Assembly (NCBI GenBank): GCA_030835305.1
Contig: JAURPJ010000028.1
Location: 1 to 36,617, forward strand
Direction of reading: 5' to 3'
Length of the DNA: 36,617 bases
Origin: Verrucomicrobiota bacterium
Lineage (GTDB): Bacteria; Verrucomicrobiota; Verrucomicrobiia; Verrucomicrobiales; Akkermansiaceae
The notes under the pieces are model-generated. The model was not told where the DNA came from, searched no databases, and saw nothing but the letters and a program-made list of their open reading frames with translations. Every line of letters begins with the position of its first letter. Within the stretch, counting starts at the first letter, position 1. The position numbers and the translations under genes were made by a program. Of the stretch, positions 23,808 to 33,800 are shown piece after piece.

Positions 23808-24587
23808 ATGAAGACAACTTTTCTTATCGCGCTAATTCTGGCGCTGATTCCATCCATTGCCTCCGCCCAAGAAGTGTCTGAAGTCACCAAAGACATCACC
23901 TTGGTGGAAATCCTCAGAAAAGGAGGGTGGGTCATGGGCGCCCTTGTCATCCTCTCTATCTTCACTGCCATTCTTATCCTGCTCTACTTCCTAACCCTCC
24001 GCCGCAGCACCGTGGTCTCCAACCGCTTCATGAACGCTTCCGAAGCCATGATCCGGAAGCGCGATTACCTGGGCCTCATCGCATACTGCCACCGTCGTGG
24101 CGAAGCAGTTGCCCGCGTCACCCAAAAGACCCTCGATTTCCTGACAAAAAACCCAAATGCCAGCCAACCTGAAATCAGGGAAGTTGCCGAGGCTGAAGGA
24201 AATCGCCAAGCGGGAATCTTGACCCAGAGAATCAGCTATTTGGCCGATATTGGAGGTATTGCCCCGATGGTCGGTCTCCTGGGTACAGTAATTGGCATGA
24301 TCAAGTCCTTCATGGAAATTGCCAATGGTAATATTGAAGGAGCCAAACAGCTGGAATTGGCCCAGGGAGTCTGGGAGGCTTTGATTACTACTGCCGGTGG
24401 CTTGGTCATCAGCATCATCGCCATGACATTTTATTCTTATTTCCGTGGCCGTGTTCAGAACCATACCGCTGAGTTGGAAGCCGCCGGAACCCATATTCTT
24501 GCCTTGGTGGGCTCTCAACTCCATTCCGGCCACGCCGGTGCGATAAGCCAGCCCCTCCGCGATGATTTCCCCATGCGCGACCTCTAG
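23808..24587 (+). CDS. exbB: MotA/TolQ/ExbB proton channel protein with signal peptide
   Basis: Forms a proton-driven motor pentamer with ExbD in the inner membrane. 259 residues: a cleavable-looking signal (MKTTFLIALILALIPSIASA), first membrane helix at about 43-66 (GGWVMGALVILSIFTAILIL), then a cytoplasmic loop. Helices 2 and 3 are near 145-170 and 190-210, with the family motifs IAPMVGLLGTVIGMIKSF and ALITTAAGL-like EALITTAGGLVISIIAMTFY. The signal peptide ahead of the first helix is common in ExbB of PVC and proteobacterial TonB systems. The exbD gene follows after 24 bases and a large TPR protein after that; no tonB is present. Confidence 0.93.
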   Translation: MKTTFLIALILALIPSIASAQEVSEVTKDITLVEILRKGGWVMGALVILSIFTAILILLYFLTLRRSTVVSNRFMNASEAMIRKRDYLGLIAYCHRRGEAVARVTQKTLDFLTKNPNASQPEIREVAEAEGNRQAGILTQRISYLADIGGIAPMVGLLGTVIGMIKSFMEIANGNIEGAKQLELAQGVWEALITTAGGLVISIIAMTFYSYFRGRVQNHTAELEAAGTHILALVGSQLHSGHAGAISQPLRDDFPMRDL

Positions 24588-24611
24588 AATTTCCAGACAT
24601 TCAAACCCGAA

Positions 24612-25052
24612 ATGCGTATTCGCGATAACAGTCCCCCGCCCGCTAGCTTCCAGCTTGCGCCCATGATTGATATCGTGTTCCTCCTCTTGATTTTCTTCCT
24701 AGTCACCTACCAAATTACCGAGCAGGAAAAAGACCTCAAGGTTACCGTTCCCACCACCAGCGAAGGCTCCCAAAAAGCCCGGGTCGCCAACAAAATTGTG
24801 ATCAACCTATCCGTCGATGGTGAAATCACCATCAGCGGCGAAGTTTATACCAAAGACCAACTTCGGCAGAAGCTCGAACGAATCGTCAAAGCCGCTGAAC
24901 TCGCCAACGAAGGTGGAGCCGACCAACAACCGGTACGAATCCGCGCAGACCGCGACGGCCGGAACCAACAACTTCTCGAGCTTGTCGACGAAATTCAAAA
25001 AGCCGGCATCTGGAATATCGATTTTGCGACCCGCTCGCCCAAAACCCCCTAA
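24612..25052 (+). CDS. exbD: ExbD/TolR-family protein
   Basis: 146 residues with the standard layout: short cytoplasmic N-terminus, one membrane helix (PMIDIVFLLLIFFLVTYQI) with the essential Asp near residue 21, and a periplasmic domain (about 45-146) ending in RADRDGRNQQLLELVDEI, the TolR/ExbD globular fold. Together with ExbB it converts proton motive force into movement that reaches the outer membrane. It lies between exbB (24-base gap) and the TPR gene (8-base gap), so all three are probably translated from one mRNA. Confidence 0.93.
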   Translation: MRIRDNSPPPASFQLAPMIDIVFLLLIFFLVTYQITEQEKDLKVTVPTTSEGSQKARVANKIVINLSVDGEITISGEVYTKDQLRQKLERIVKAAELANEGGADQQPVRIRADRDGRNQQLLELVDEIQKAGIWNIDFATRSPKTP

Positions 25053-25060
25053 CTTTTCCG

Positions 25061-27388
25061 ATGAAGATTCGAGCCCTCCTCACTATTCTCATCGGGCTGT
25101 CTCTTCCCTCTCCGGGACAAGAGCCTGATCAAGAAAAAGCCCCCCTCCGGGTCGATCCGGCCCGTGACCTTTACGATCTCGCCACCCTGAATTACAACGA
25201 CGCGAGGAACGCAAAGGACCCCAGGAAGAGCGAAAGAGACTACCGGATTGCCGCAAAGAAATTTGACCAATTCCTGAGGACCTTTCCCCGCGATGAGAAA
25301 GCAATCGAAGCGTGGTATTTCCTCGGCATGACCTATCGCCAAATCGGCGAGGACGAAGCCAGCCGCACCTGTTTCAAAACTGCGGCCTCCACGTGGAAGA
25401 CCGGGAAGTTCACGGAGGCATCCGCACTCTTTCTCGCCTCCGACGATTACAAGGACGGGAAATGGCGCGACGCCGCGAAGTGGTTTCAAATCGTCGCTGA
25501 GACCACAAAGAACGAGGAAATTAAGCACCAATCGCTTTACCGAAGATTTCTCTGCTTCCACAAGCTCGAGGATAAAGGCGGCATGCTTCTCTCCTTGAAG
25601 GCAGTCCTCGCCAACGAAGGAAGTCCCTATGCCGAAATGGCGCGCCTTGCACTCGCCCGCCTATACCGCGATTCAAAGAGCACCCGACAAGCTCACGAGC
25701 AATTCGTCATTCTCTCGAAATCAAGAGACGCCAATATCCGCGCCGAGGCCGTCTTTCAGGCCGCAGTCATGGCCCAATCTCTTGGAGACAAAACCCTCAC
25801 AAAAACATGGTTCCGAAAGACCCTGTCGGAAGCACAGCCGGAGGATGTTAAGGGCAAGACCCAGCTTGCCCTCATGAATCTTCACTACAAAGACAAGCAA
25901 TGGCAGGACGTGATTGAGATTTTTCGCATTGGAAACTTCGTACTCGAAAAGAATGCCGAGCTTCAACGCCTGATCATGGCCGCGAAATCCTACGACGCTT
26001 TGGACCAACAGAACGAGGTCACCAAGCTCTACCAGCAAATCGCCAAGCTATCGCCCGGATCGGCTTCGAGCTTTGACGCCTCTTACAACCTTCTTGTTCG
26101 AGATCATGACAAGGACGCCCGCGGCTTTGCACAAAGCGCCGAGGCTTTTCTTACTAGCTACGCAACCGAAAAGGCGAAGGATCCCAAAGTTCACTCCATT
26201 CGCCTTCTTCTCGCAGAACACTACTACTCGGCAAAGAGTTACGAAAATGCGATCTCGCATTACCGCCTGCTCGATCTCACACTCGTTGACGCCTCAAATA
26301 CTCTTGGTGTCCGTTATCACGTCGCAAAATCCCAGCTGGCCCTAAAAAATGAAAAGGGGGCACTCGCAGCTATCGCCGCATTTATCACGCAGTTTCCAGA
26401 AGCAAAACAATGTGCCCAGCTCCGGCTCGACCGCGCCGAACTCCTGAATGCCGCCGGCCGGGAAGCTGAAGCTGTCGGCGATTACGAAGCCATCCTGCTC
26501 AACACCACCGACCAAAAACTGAAGAGAATCCTTATCCTCCGCCTTACCGCCATCTATCAAGAGCAGGAAAACTGGGAAAAACTCGCTGCCATGCAGAACA
26601 AGCTTCTTCTCCTACCGGGAATCGATCAAAAAACGGAAGCTTCCGCGAACTTCTGGCTCGGATGGAATGAACTCCGGCTTAAAAACAGCGCGAAAGCAGA
26701 ATCCTATCTTCGCAAAGCACGAACGTTCGACCCCAAAACCTTTGCTTCCAAGGTCAGCCCCATCCTCATCAAGAGTGCCTTCAAAGCCGGGAACCTCGAC
26801 CTTCTTGAAAAGGAAATCAACCGGGCTCGCAAGGACTCACCCAAGATGGAACTCTCTTCCACCATTCTCCAGTGGCTGGGGGCCACACTCATCAAAAAAG
26901 GCGAGAATCAACGCGGATGGCCATTTCTTGACGAAGGACTTGCGGATAAAACCGCTCCGGCCAAGCCACTTGTTTGGAAACTTTACACCCAGGCCTCGCT
27001 CAATCTCAACAAAAATGCTGACGCCCTCCGTGGAGCCGGGAACATCCTGAAACTTGAGGAGAACGCCTACCGTAAAGCCGAAGCTCTTTACCTGAAATCC
27101 CAGGCCCATAACGGCCTCAAACAATTCGATGAAGCCCGTCAGGCGGCATCCGATGCCCTTGACCTCCGCCCGGCCGGAGACCTCGACATACGACTCCGTA
27201 TGTTCGCCGGAGATATCGACATCGCCGCCGGAAAGCCCGACGCCGCCATCCGCCACTACATTGTCGTGGAGAGCACTTATGCCAAGACTGCTGTCGACAA
27301 AAAGGAAGCACTCGCCAAGGTGATATCAACACTCAAGGCCATTGGCACGCCCAAGGCCCTGGAGCTTTTGAAAGACTATCAGAAGTAG
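25061..27388 (+). CDS. Large periplasmic TPR-repeat protein in an exbB-exbD operon
   Basis: 775 residues with an N-terminal signal (MKIRALLTILIGLSLPSPGQ). The rest is almost all alpha-helical TPR-like repeats, e.g. AIEAWYFLGMTYRQIGEDEA, DAAKWFQIVAETTKNEEI, EMARLALARLYRDSKSTRQA, KSYENAISHYRLLDLT, ANFWLGWNELRLKNSAKAES and ALYLKSQAHNGLKQFDEARQ. Roughly twelve or more units can be counted by eye. It shows no enzyme motif. Its position after exbD, where tonB or tol-pal genes are often found, suggests it is a periplasmic scaffold acting with the ExbBD motor, like the YbgF/CpoB TPR protein of Tol-Pal. The link is contextual only. It ends 6 bases from the convergent guaA stop. Confidence 0.85.
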   Translation: MKIRALLTILIGLSLPSPGQEPDQEKAPLRVDPARDLYDLATLNYNDARNAKDPRKSERDYRIAAKKFDQFLRTFPRDEKAIEAWYFLGMTYRQIGEDEASRTCFKTAASTWKTGKFTEASALFLASDDYKDGKWRDAAKWFQIVAETTKNEEIKHQSLYRRFLCFHKLEDKGGMLLSLKAVLANEGSPYAEMARLALARLYRDSKSTRQAHEQFVILSKSRDANIRAEAVFQAAVMAQSLGDKTLTKTWFRKTLSEAQPEDVKGKTQLALMNLHYKDKQWQDVIEIFRIGNFVLEKNAELQRLIMAAKSYDALDQQNEVTKLYQQIAKLSPGSASSFDASYNLLVRDHDKDARGFAQSAEAFLTSYATEKAKDPKVHSIRLLLAEHYYSAKSYENAISHYRLLDLTLVDASNTLGVRYHVAKSQLALKNEKGALAAIAAFITQFPEAKQCAQLRLDRAELLNAAGREAEAVGDYEAILLNTTDQKLKRILILRLTAIYQEQENWEKLAAMQNKLLLLPGIDQKTEASANFWLGWNELRLKNSAKAESYLRKARTFDPKTFASKVSPILIKSAFKAGNLDLLEKEINRARKDSPKMELSSTILQWLGATLIKKGENQRGWPFLDEGLADKTAPAKPLVWKLYTQASLNLNKNADALRGAGNILKLEENAYRKAEALYLKSQAHNGLKQFDEARQAASDALDLRPAGDLDIRLRMFAGDIDIAAGKPDAAIRHYIVVESTYAKTAVDKKEALAKVISTLKAIGTPKALELLKDYQK

Positions 27389-27394
27389 TGCCAC

Positions 27395-28918
27395 CTACTC
27401 CCACTCGATACTCGCGGGAGGCTTGGTCGAAATGTCGTAAAGGACCCGGTTAATTCCGCTCACTTCATTCAAAATATTCTGACTCGTCTCTCGCAAAAGC
27501 TGGGCTGGCAGGTCCACCCACTCGGCGGTCATGGCATCTTCGGAAATGACCGCACGCAGGTTCGTGGCCCACTCGTAGCTTCGCTCATCCCCTTTCACGC
27601 CGACCGTTTTGACCGGAATCAATCCGGCATAAGCCTGCCAAACCCGGTCATACCAACCGTGTTCCTTCAGCTTCCCGATGAAAATCGCATCGCACTCCCG
27701 GATAATATCGAGACGTTCACGATCCACCGCTCCCGGACAACGCACCGCCAATCCTGGCCCCGGAAAGGGATGACGCCCCAGAATATCCGGCGCGATTCCA
27801 AGCGCCGCACCCAGTTCACGAACCTCATCCTTGAAGAGCTCGGCCAGTGGCTCCAGAACCTTGCCCTGCTCTTGGAGTTCCAAAATTTTGGGAACCCGAT
27901 TGTGGTGGGTTTTGATCACCGAAGCCTTTGACTTCGAGTTCGAAGCACTCTCGATGACATCGGGATAGAGGGTTCCCTGCGCTAACATCTCGGCATCTCC
28001 GACAGAATCCCAAAACACCTTGATGAAAAGATTCCCGATGATTCTGCGTTTCTCCTCCGGGTCCTCTTTTCCGGCCAGAGCCGTCAAAAATTCATCAGAC
28101 GCATCCACGGTTTCAATTGCCACACCCATTCGGTGGAAATTGTTCTGCACCACTGCTGATTCATCTTTCCGAAGAAGTCCGTTATCGACGAAAATTGCGC
28201 GAACCTTGACTCCGGCCTCTTTAAGAAGCACCGCTAAAACCGTGCTATCAACTCCCCCACTCACTCCACAAACAACCTGTTTATCTCCAACCCGCTCGCG
28301 GATTCCATCAATCATCTCGCGCTTGAAGTCCTCGATATGGAAAGGTTGAAGCTTGTCAGCCTGAAGAAGGAAGTTGTTCAAAATGCGCAACCCTTCGTGT
28401 GAATGCGTCACTTCCGGGTGGAATTGAATTCCAAAAAATCGACCCGGCCAGCGCAGGCTCACCGGAGTCCCGTGTTGATTGGTGGCGATGACCTCGGCAT
28501 CCTCATGAAGGTCCTGCACGGTATCAGAGTGACTCATCCAAACCTGCGATTGGGTTGAGATTCCCTCATAGAGATCATTGTAACAGGTCGGAGTGAGGGC
28601 CGCGGCCCCATACTCCCGCTTATTGCTCTTCTTCACCGACCCGCAGAACTTGATATTTAAAAGCTGCATCCCGTAGCAAACTCCAAGGACTGGGACTCCA
28701 AAGGACTTCAATTTCTCAAAGTCGATGTCAGGAGCATCCGGTTCGCTGGTACTCTTGGGACCGCCCGAAAGGATGATTGCCCCCGGTTGGCCGATCTCAG
28801 CGATCTCTTCGGGCGAATAGAGCTTGGCAAAAAAACCGAGTTCGCGCACGCGGCGAACGATGAGCTGTGTGTATTGCGAGCCGAAGTCAAGAACGGCGAC
28901 GTGTTGAATCTCTTGCAT
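27395..28918 (-). CDS. guaA: GMP synthase (glutamine-hydrolysing)
   Basis: Converts XMP to GMP with ATP and glutamine. 507 residues. The class I glutamine amidotransferase domain (about 1-190) has the nucleophile in GVCYGMQLL (Cys about 80) and the His/Glu pair in IQFHPEVTHSHEG. The ATP-pyrophosphatase domain follows with the PP-loop GVSGGVDSTV (about 220) and the lid loop. The C-terminal dimerisation domain has RHPFPGPGLAVR and the ending KPPASIEWE. The start (28918) is 9 bases downstream of the guaB stop, so the two steps of IMP to GMP are encoded together. Confidence 0.97.
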   Translation of the reverse strand: MQEIQHVAVLDFGSQYTQLIVRRVRELGFFAKLYSPEEIAEIGQPGAIILSGGPKSTSEPDAPDIDFEKLKSFGVPVLGVCYGMQLLNIKFCGSVKKSNKREYGAAALTPTCYNDLYEGISTQSQVWMSHSDTVQDLHEDAEVIATNQHGTPVSLRWPGRFFGIQFHPEVTHSHEGLRILNNFLLQADKLQPFHIEDFKREMIDGIRERVGDKQVVCGVSGGVDSTVLAVLLKEAGVKVRAIFVDNGLLRKDESAVVQNNFHRMGVAIETVDASDEFLTALAGKEDPEEKRRIIGNLFIKVFWDSVGDAEMLAQGTLYPDVIESASNSKSKASVIKTHHNRVPKILELQEQGKVLEPLAELFKDEVRELGAALGIAPDILGRHPFPGPGLAVRCPGAVDRERLDIIRECDAIFIGKLKEHGWYDRVWQAYAGLIPVKTVGVKGDERSYEWATNLRAVISEDAMTAEWVDLPAQLLRETSQNILNEVSGINRVLYDISTKPPASIEWE

Positions 28919-28927
28919 CTTAAAAAA

Positions 28928-30382
28928 CTAGGAAGCTGGTTGATAGTTGGTTGGTTCCTCCGTGATGGTGACATCATGGGCGTGGCTTTCGCGGAGTCCA
29001 CCCGGAGTGATGCGGACGAATTCCGCCTTCTCCCGGAGTTCGGTCAGGGTTCTTGCGCCCACGTAGCCCATTCCGGAGCGAAGTCCACCCATCAATTGGA
29101 AAACAACATCCGCCAACGGGCCTTTGTATGGGACGCGACCCTCTACCCCTTCCGCGACGAGCTTACCACTGGAATTTTGGCCGTATCGATCTCCCGCTCC
29201 TTTTCGCATAGCTCCAATCGAGCCCATGCCACGATAGGTTTTAAAACGGCGTCCCTGCGAGTGCACGGTCTGCCCAGGACTTTCTCTTGTTCCGGCGAGC
29301 AAGGAGCCAAGCATAACAAGATCCGCCCCGGCGGCGAGCGCCTTGGTGATATCTCCGGAGTATCGAATTCCACCATCGGCAATGACCTGCACCCCAAGCT
29401 CATGAGCCGCATCAGCAACATTTTGAACTGCGCTAAACTGAGGCATGCCGACTCCGGAAATGACCCGGGTCGTGCAAATTGAACCCGGTCCAACACCCAC
29501 CTTAAGACAACTGGCACCCGCACTGATCAAATCCTTCGCACCCTGGGCTGTGACCACATTCCCGGCGACGATCGGTGTGTCACCAAGTTCCCGTAACTTC
29601 CCGATCACTTCCATGACCCGGGTCGTATGACCAGTCGCAGCATCGATAAAGAGAGCATCGGCACCAGCCTCGATGAGAGCCTTGCCACGCTCCAGAAACT
29701 CAGGACCCGGTCCCACCGCCGCACCGCACCGAAGTTGGCCGTTTGGATCCTTGGACGCGCTAGTAAAAGTGATTCGCTTCTCGATATCGGCCCCGGTAAT
29801 CAAGCCGGCCAACGCTCCGTCAGCCTTTACCAAAGGAAGCTTTTCGATCCTGTTCTTATAAAGAATCTCACGGGCCAGCCGCTGATCCATATCGGCTGGT
29901 GCGGTCACCAAACGATCAATTGGAGTCATGACATCTTCAACCAAAGCTTCTTCGCTCGGGATATGACGCAGATCGCGCCCGGTGACCATTCCCTCAAGAC
30001 GGCCATTCGAATCAACGACCGGGAACCCGGAAAACCCTTCCCGCTCCATGATGCCCCGCACTTCGGCCACCGTCAGCTTTCTGGAGACCGTCAGTGGTTT
30101 GTAAATAACTGCATTCTCGGAGCGTTTCACCTTGGCCACCATTGAGGCCTGTGCTTCGATGGGACAAGCGCGGTGGATGACCGCAATACCGCCTTCGCGG
30201 GCCAGAGCGATTGCAAGTTCGGTTTCAGAAACCGTGTCCATCGCAGCCGAAACAACCGGAATATTCAAAGGGATCCCTTTGCACAACTCGGTGCTCACAT
30301 CGGATTCGGAAGGGAGCAAATCGCTCAAAGCTGGCGTCAAAAGGACGTCGTCAAAAGAAAGGGCCAAAGATGGTTCCGCCAT
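28928..30382 (-). CDS. guaB: Inosine-5'-monophosphate dehydrogenase
   Basis: Oxidises IMP to XMP with NAD+, the committed step of guanine nucleotide synthesis. 484 residues from the ATG at 30382 ([20 protein letters not shown]); the frame is open further upstream to 30577 but that stretch crosses the preceding terminator and lacks homology. The TIM barrel is interrupted by two CBS domains (about 90-205: [20 protein letters not shown] and [20 protein letters not shown]). The catalytic loop is [15 protein letters not shown] with the nucleophilic Cys, and the flap region [12 protein letters not shown] follows. It is the first gene of guaB-guaA, 53 bases after the terminator of the preceding operon. 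Confidence 0.97.
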   Translation of the reverse strand: MAEPSLALSFDDVLLTPALSDLLPSESDVSTELCKGIPLNIPVVSAAMDTVSETELAIALAREGGIAVIHRACPIEAQASMVAKVKRSENAVIYKPLTVSRKLTVAEVRGIMEREGFSGFPVVDSNGRLEGMVTGRDLRHIPSEEALVEDVMTPIDRLVTAPADMDQRLAREILYKNRIEKLPLVKADGALAGLITGADIEKRITFTSASKDPNGQLRCGAAVGPGPEFLERGKALIEAGADALFIDAATGHTTRVMEVIGKLRELGDTPIVAGNVVTAQGAKDLISAGASCLKVGVGPGSICTTRVISGVGMPQFSAVQNVADAAHELGVQVIADGGIRYSGDITKALAAGADLVMLGSLLAGTRESPGQTVHSQGRRFKTYRGMGSIGAMRKGAGDRYGQNSSGKLVAEGVEGRVPYKGPLADVVFQLMGGLRSGMGYVGARTLTELREKAEFVRITPGGLRESHAHDVTITEEPTNYQPAS

Positions 30383-30435
30383 GGACGAATCAAAGGAATT
30401 TGGCACCTGAAAGCAAGCGCGATTCCACCACGGAC

Positions 30436-30476
30436 AAAAAAACCTCCGGAAACTGATTCGGAACAGTCGCCGGAGG
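30436..30476 (-). terminator. Strong intrinsic terminator after the glutaredoxin-like gene
   Basis: On the minus strand CCTCCGG pairs with CCGGAGG; an inner ACTG/CAGT stem extends the arm with a small internal loop. It is followed at once by TTTTTTT (30442 to 30436). It lies 33 bases after the stop of the glutaredoxin-like gene and separates that operon from guaB-guaA. Form and position are textbook. Confidence 0.92.
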
Positions 30477-30509
30477 CTGAAATTAAAAGGCTCGGCTGTC
30501 CGCACCGGA

Positions 30510-30890
30510 TCAGTCCAGGAAAACAATCTTTCCAGGCTCCCCTTTTGCAGCAGCTTCCGCCTGGACCTGCTTCTCATGTTGCTCGGGTGAGCAGGAAGAA
30601 TCGATTGGAGCGTCAGGCTCCGCTTCGCTTGACTCCACGAGGCCTTTTTCCAGCAGGAATGCCTCCACTTCTTCTCCGCTCACATCCGGAAGCATTTCTC
30701 CGTTCACCTCCACACAAGGGCTGAGAGGCTGACCGGTTTTTTGCTCCATTTCCCAACGAAAAGCAGGGTTTTTGATGATATCCTTCTCATCAAACTCCAA
30801 TTCATACTTTCGCATGATTGCGCGGACGCCTTCGCTCCAGCCGCAAAAAGTCTTCAGATAAGCCGTAATTCGAGGTTTTTGGTCGCTCAT
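30510..30890 (-). CDS. Glutaredoxin-like protein
   Basis: 126 residues from the ATG at 30890. The thioredoxin-fold part (about 5-85) reads ITAYLKTFCGWSEGVRAIM, then ELEFDEKDIIKN, then the cis-Pro loop LSPCVEVNGEML and DVSGEEVEAFL. The active site is CGWS, so only the first Cys is retained: a monothiol-like site unlike the CPYC of classical glutaredoxins. An extra Cys lies next to the cis-Pro. Residues 90-126 are an acidic, Glu/Ala-rich tail with a CSPEQHEKQ segment. The OplAH gene ends 8 bases upstream, so the two are probably cotranscribed; the terminator follows. Confidence 0.85.
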   Translation of the reverse strand: MSDQKPRITAYLKTFCGWSEGVRAIMRKYELEFDEKDIIKNPAFRWEMEQKTGQPLSPCVEVNGEMLPDVSGEEVEAFLLEKGLVESSEAEPDAPIDSSCSPEQHEKQVQAEAAAKGEPGKIVFLD

Positions 30891-30898
30891 TGGCAGGA

Positions 30899-33800
30899 TT
30901 ATAGCGGGCTCTTGGGCTCTTGCAACCACGCACCGCCACCGGGAGTCTCAATGCGAACCCGATCTCCGGGCTTCACGATAAGCTTCTGAATACCCTTCAA
31001 CTCCTGCCACCGACCATCGCGCCACAGCAAGTTGCGCCCGAGAAGCCCATTGGGTCGTGGCCCCATCACACGGCGCTGGGTCAGCAGAGAAACAGTGGTA
31101 TCTTCCAGAAACTCTACTTCCCTCACAAGGCCGTCGCCGCCATGCCACTTGCCCTTTCCACCGGAACCGCGCCGGATTCCAAACTCGCGGACCCGCACAG
31201 GAAATCTCTCCTCAAGAATCTCCACATCGGTAATGGCGGTATTGCTCATGTGAACGTGGCACCCGCTCCGGCCATGCCATCCCGGGCCGGCACCGGCACC
31301 ACCACCAATCGTCTCGTAAAAGCCAAAGCCCTCGTTTCCAAAGAGAAAATTATTCATCGTCCCCTGCCCGTTCGCTTGTAGGCCAAGGGCCTCTAAAAGA
31401 ACATCGACGATCCTTTGGCTGGTTTCAACGTTCCCACCCACCACCGCCGGACACTTCTCCGGATCACTGGTGAGAGGAGGACTCAGAATACCCGTTTCGG
31501 TGATAATTTGGACATGATCGAGGAGTCCCTCATTCAAAGGAATATCCGTTTTCACCCACAGTCTCAGGGCATACAAGACAGCGCTCCTGACAATCGCCGG
31601 CGTGGCGTTTAAATTGCCCAGATGAACACCAGCCGAACCCGAAAAATCAACCAGCAGCTTTTCACTTTTCGATATCCTCACGCGGATCACCGAACCATCA
31701 TCAAGCGAGTCTTCTGCCGTCACTTCTTCAAATCCCGTCAATGCACCGGCAAGGAGATTCGATGTCCGGTCATATAGGCCCTTCATGTGTCCTTTAACCA
31801 CCTCCATTGATGATTGATCAACGAGCTTTGCGAATGCAGTGGCTCCATGTCGATTCGCCACGACCTGCGCTTTCAAATCGGCCAGATTGTCTGCAGGAGA
31901 ACGGGATTGCTTGAAGAAATCATCCCCGATGGCCTCGATGGAAGTGGGTGGAATTACAATCCCCTCGTCGGCCAGACATCGCCCATCCGGAGGCATGGAA
32001 CCCGGAGTAATCCCTCCAATTTCGGCATGATGGGCACGATTAGCCACAAATCCGAGCAATTGCTCATTGAAAAAAACAGGGCTAATTACGGTGACATCAG
32101 GCAAATGTGAGCCACCAAATACCGGGTGATTCACCACTACGGTATCACCGTCTTTCCAACTTCGATTGGCAGACACCTTTCTAACGCAAAGCCCCAGCGC
32201 CCCCAGGTGAACCGGAATATGCGGAGCGTTCACCACGAGGCGCCCTCCGGCATCCAGAAGCGCACACGAATAATCAAGCCGCTCCTTGATATTCGTTGAT
32301 ATCGCGGTCCGTCTCAACAACTCCCCCATCTCCTCAACCAAACCCTCGAAGCGACGCCGATAAAGTTCAGCTTCGACGACCGCGGGCATCCCTCCGCCAG
32401 TCACATCCCTACCTTCCCAATCCAACCGAACCGAGCCTCGCGTCCCCCGATAAACCCGCCACCCTTTCTCAAGAAGAAGAGTGGAAAAACCATCCTGCTC
32501 AAGAGTCAACTCATCCACCACATTACCCCGCTCAAATCGCTCGGGATCCAAATCCGCAGACTTTCCCACCAACTCCAATCGCAGAGCAACCCATTCGATT
32601 TCTCGACCAACCGGGCGGGCTTCGCCATAAAGTTCACGATACCTGGTCTCGAAGGCTTCTCGCAATTCCGGCTCGGAAACCTCCTGCCCCGCCTCAACTT
32701 CGATACTCGAATCCTGCCCTTTCAATCTTAGCTCAAACAAGCTCCGGTGAACTCCCCGACCTTCCCGCAACTGATTCACCTCCCCGGCAACCGAATCATC
32801 CAATAATTTTAGGATCTGTCGTACCTTGATTTCCCTGTCGGCAGCCTTATGCAATCCCCATGCACTCAGCAACCCAGCATCAGCCGGAATTAAAATTGTC
32901 TTTATACCAAGTTCCTTGGCCAAAGCACACGCGTGTTGGGGGCCTGCGCCACCGAAAGCGACAAGGGCGTGATCCCGGCAATCATACCCATCACGAGTCG
33001 AAACCTGACGTAAGGCTTCGGCCATATGCCCAATGGCAATCTTTCGAAGCCCTGCCAAAAGTTCACCACGGTCCACTTCCCCTCCAATCTCCCGAACCAG
33101 TTCATCCAGCTTCCCTTTTGCAGCCTCCAGGTCCAGTGGAATATCCGCTCGCGATTCATCCATGAACCCCAGGAGCAAATTCACATCGGTCACAGTGAGC
33201 GGACCACCGCATCCGTAACAAGCCGGTCCCGGCGAGCTCCCGGCACTTTGCGGCCCCACTTCCAGCCCTCCATTTCTCCATTGGCAAATGGAACCTCCTC
33301 CTGCAGCCACCGTCTCGATTTTCACAGCCGGTGCCAAGACCTTAACCGGGCCAACCTCCTGCTCATAGCGATATCCCGGCTCACCCGCAATTCGGGCCAC
33401 ATCGGTGCTGGTCCCGCCCATATCAAAGGTCAGAACCTGCTCCAAATTACAAGCACGGGCCAGCGCAGCAGCACCGGCGATCCCGCCTGCCGGACCACTC
33501 AACAAACTATCCACCGGACGAAATGCCTCCGCGGTTTTCAACTGCCCCGCGCTCGTCATCAACGAAAGAGGAACCCCCGGGAGGGCATCCTCAAGAGAAC
33601 TCAAGAAATTTCCCATCACCGGAGTCAGATAGGCATTGGCAACCGTCGTCTCCATTCTCGGCCACAGTCGAATCATGGGCGCAATCTCATGAGACACACT
33701 CACCTCGGCATCCGTCACCGAGCGCAAAATCCCGGCCACCCGTTCTTCATGTTCCGAGGCCACATCTGCATGAATCATGGCAACGGCCACCGCTTGCGCC

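Noticed and set aside
30383-30577. N-terminal extension of guaB
   Set aside because: Crosses the strong terminator and codes for Arg/Phe-rich sequence without homology; ATG at 30382 fits the family start.
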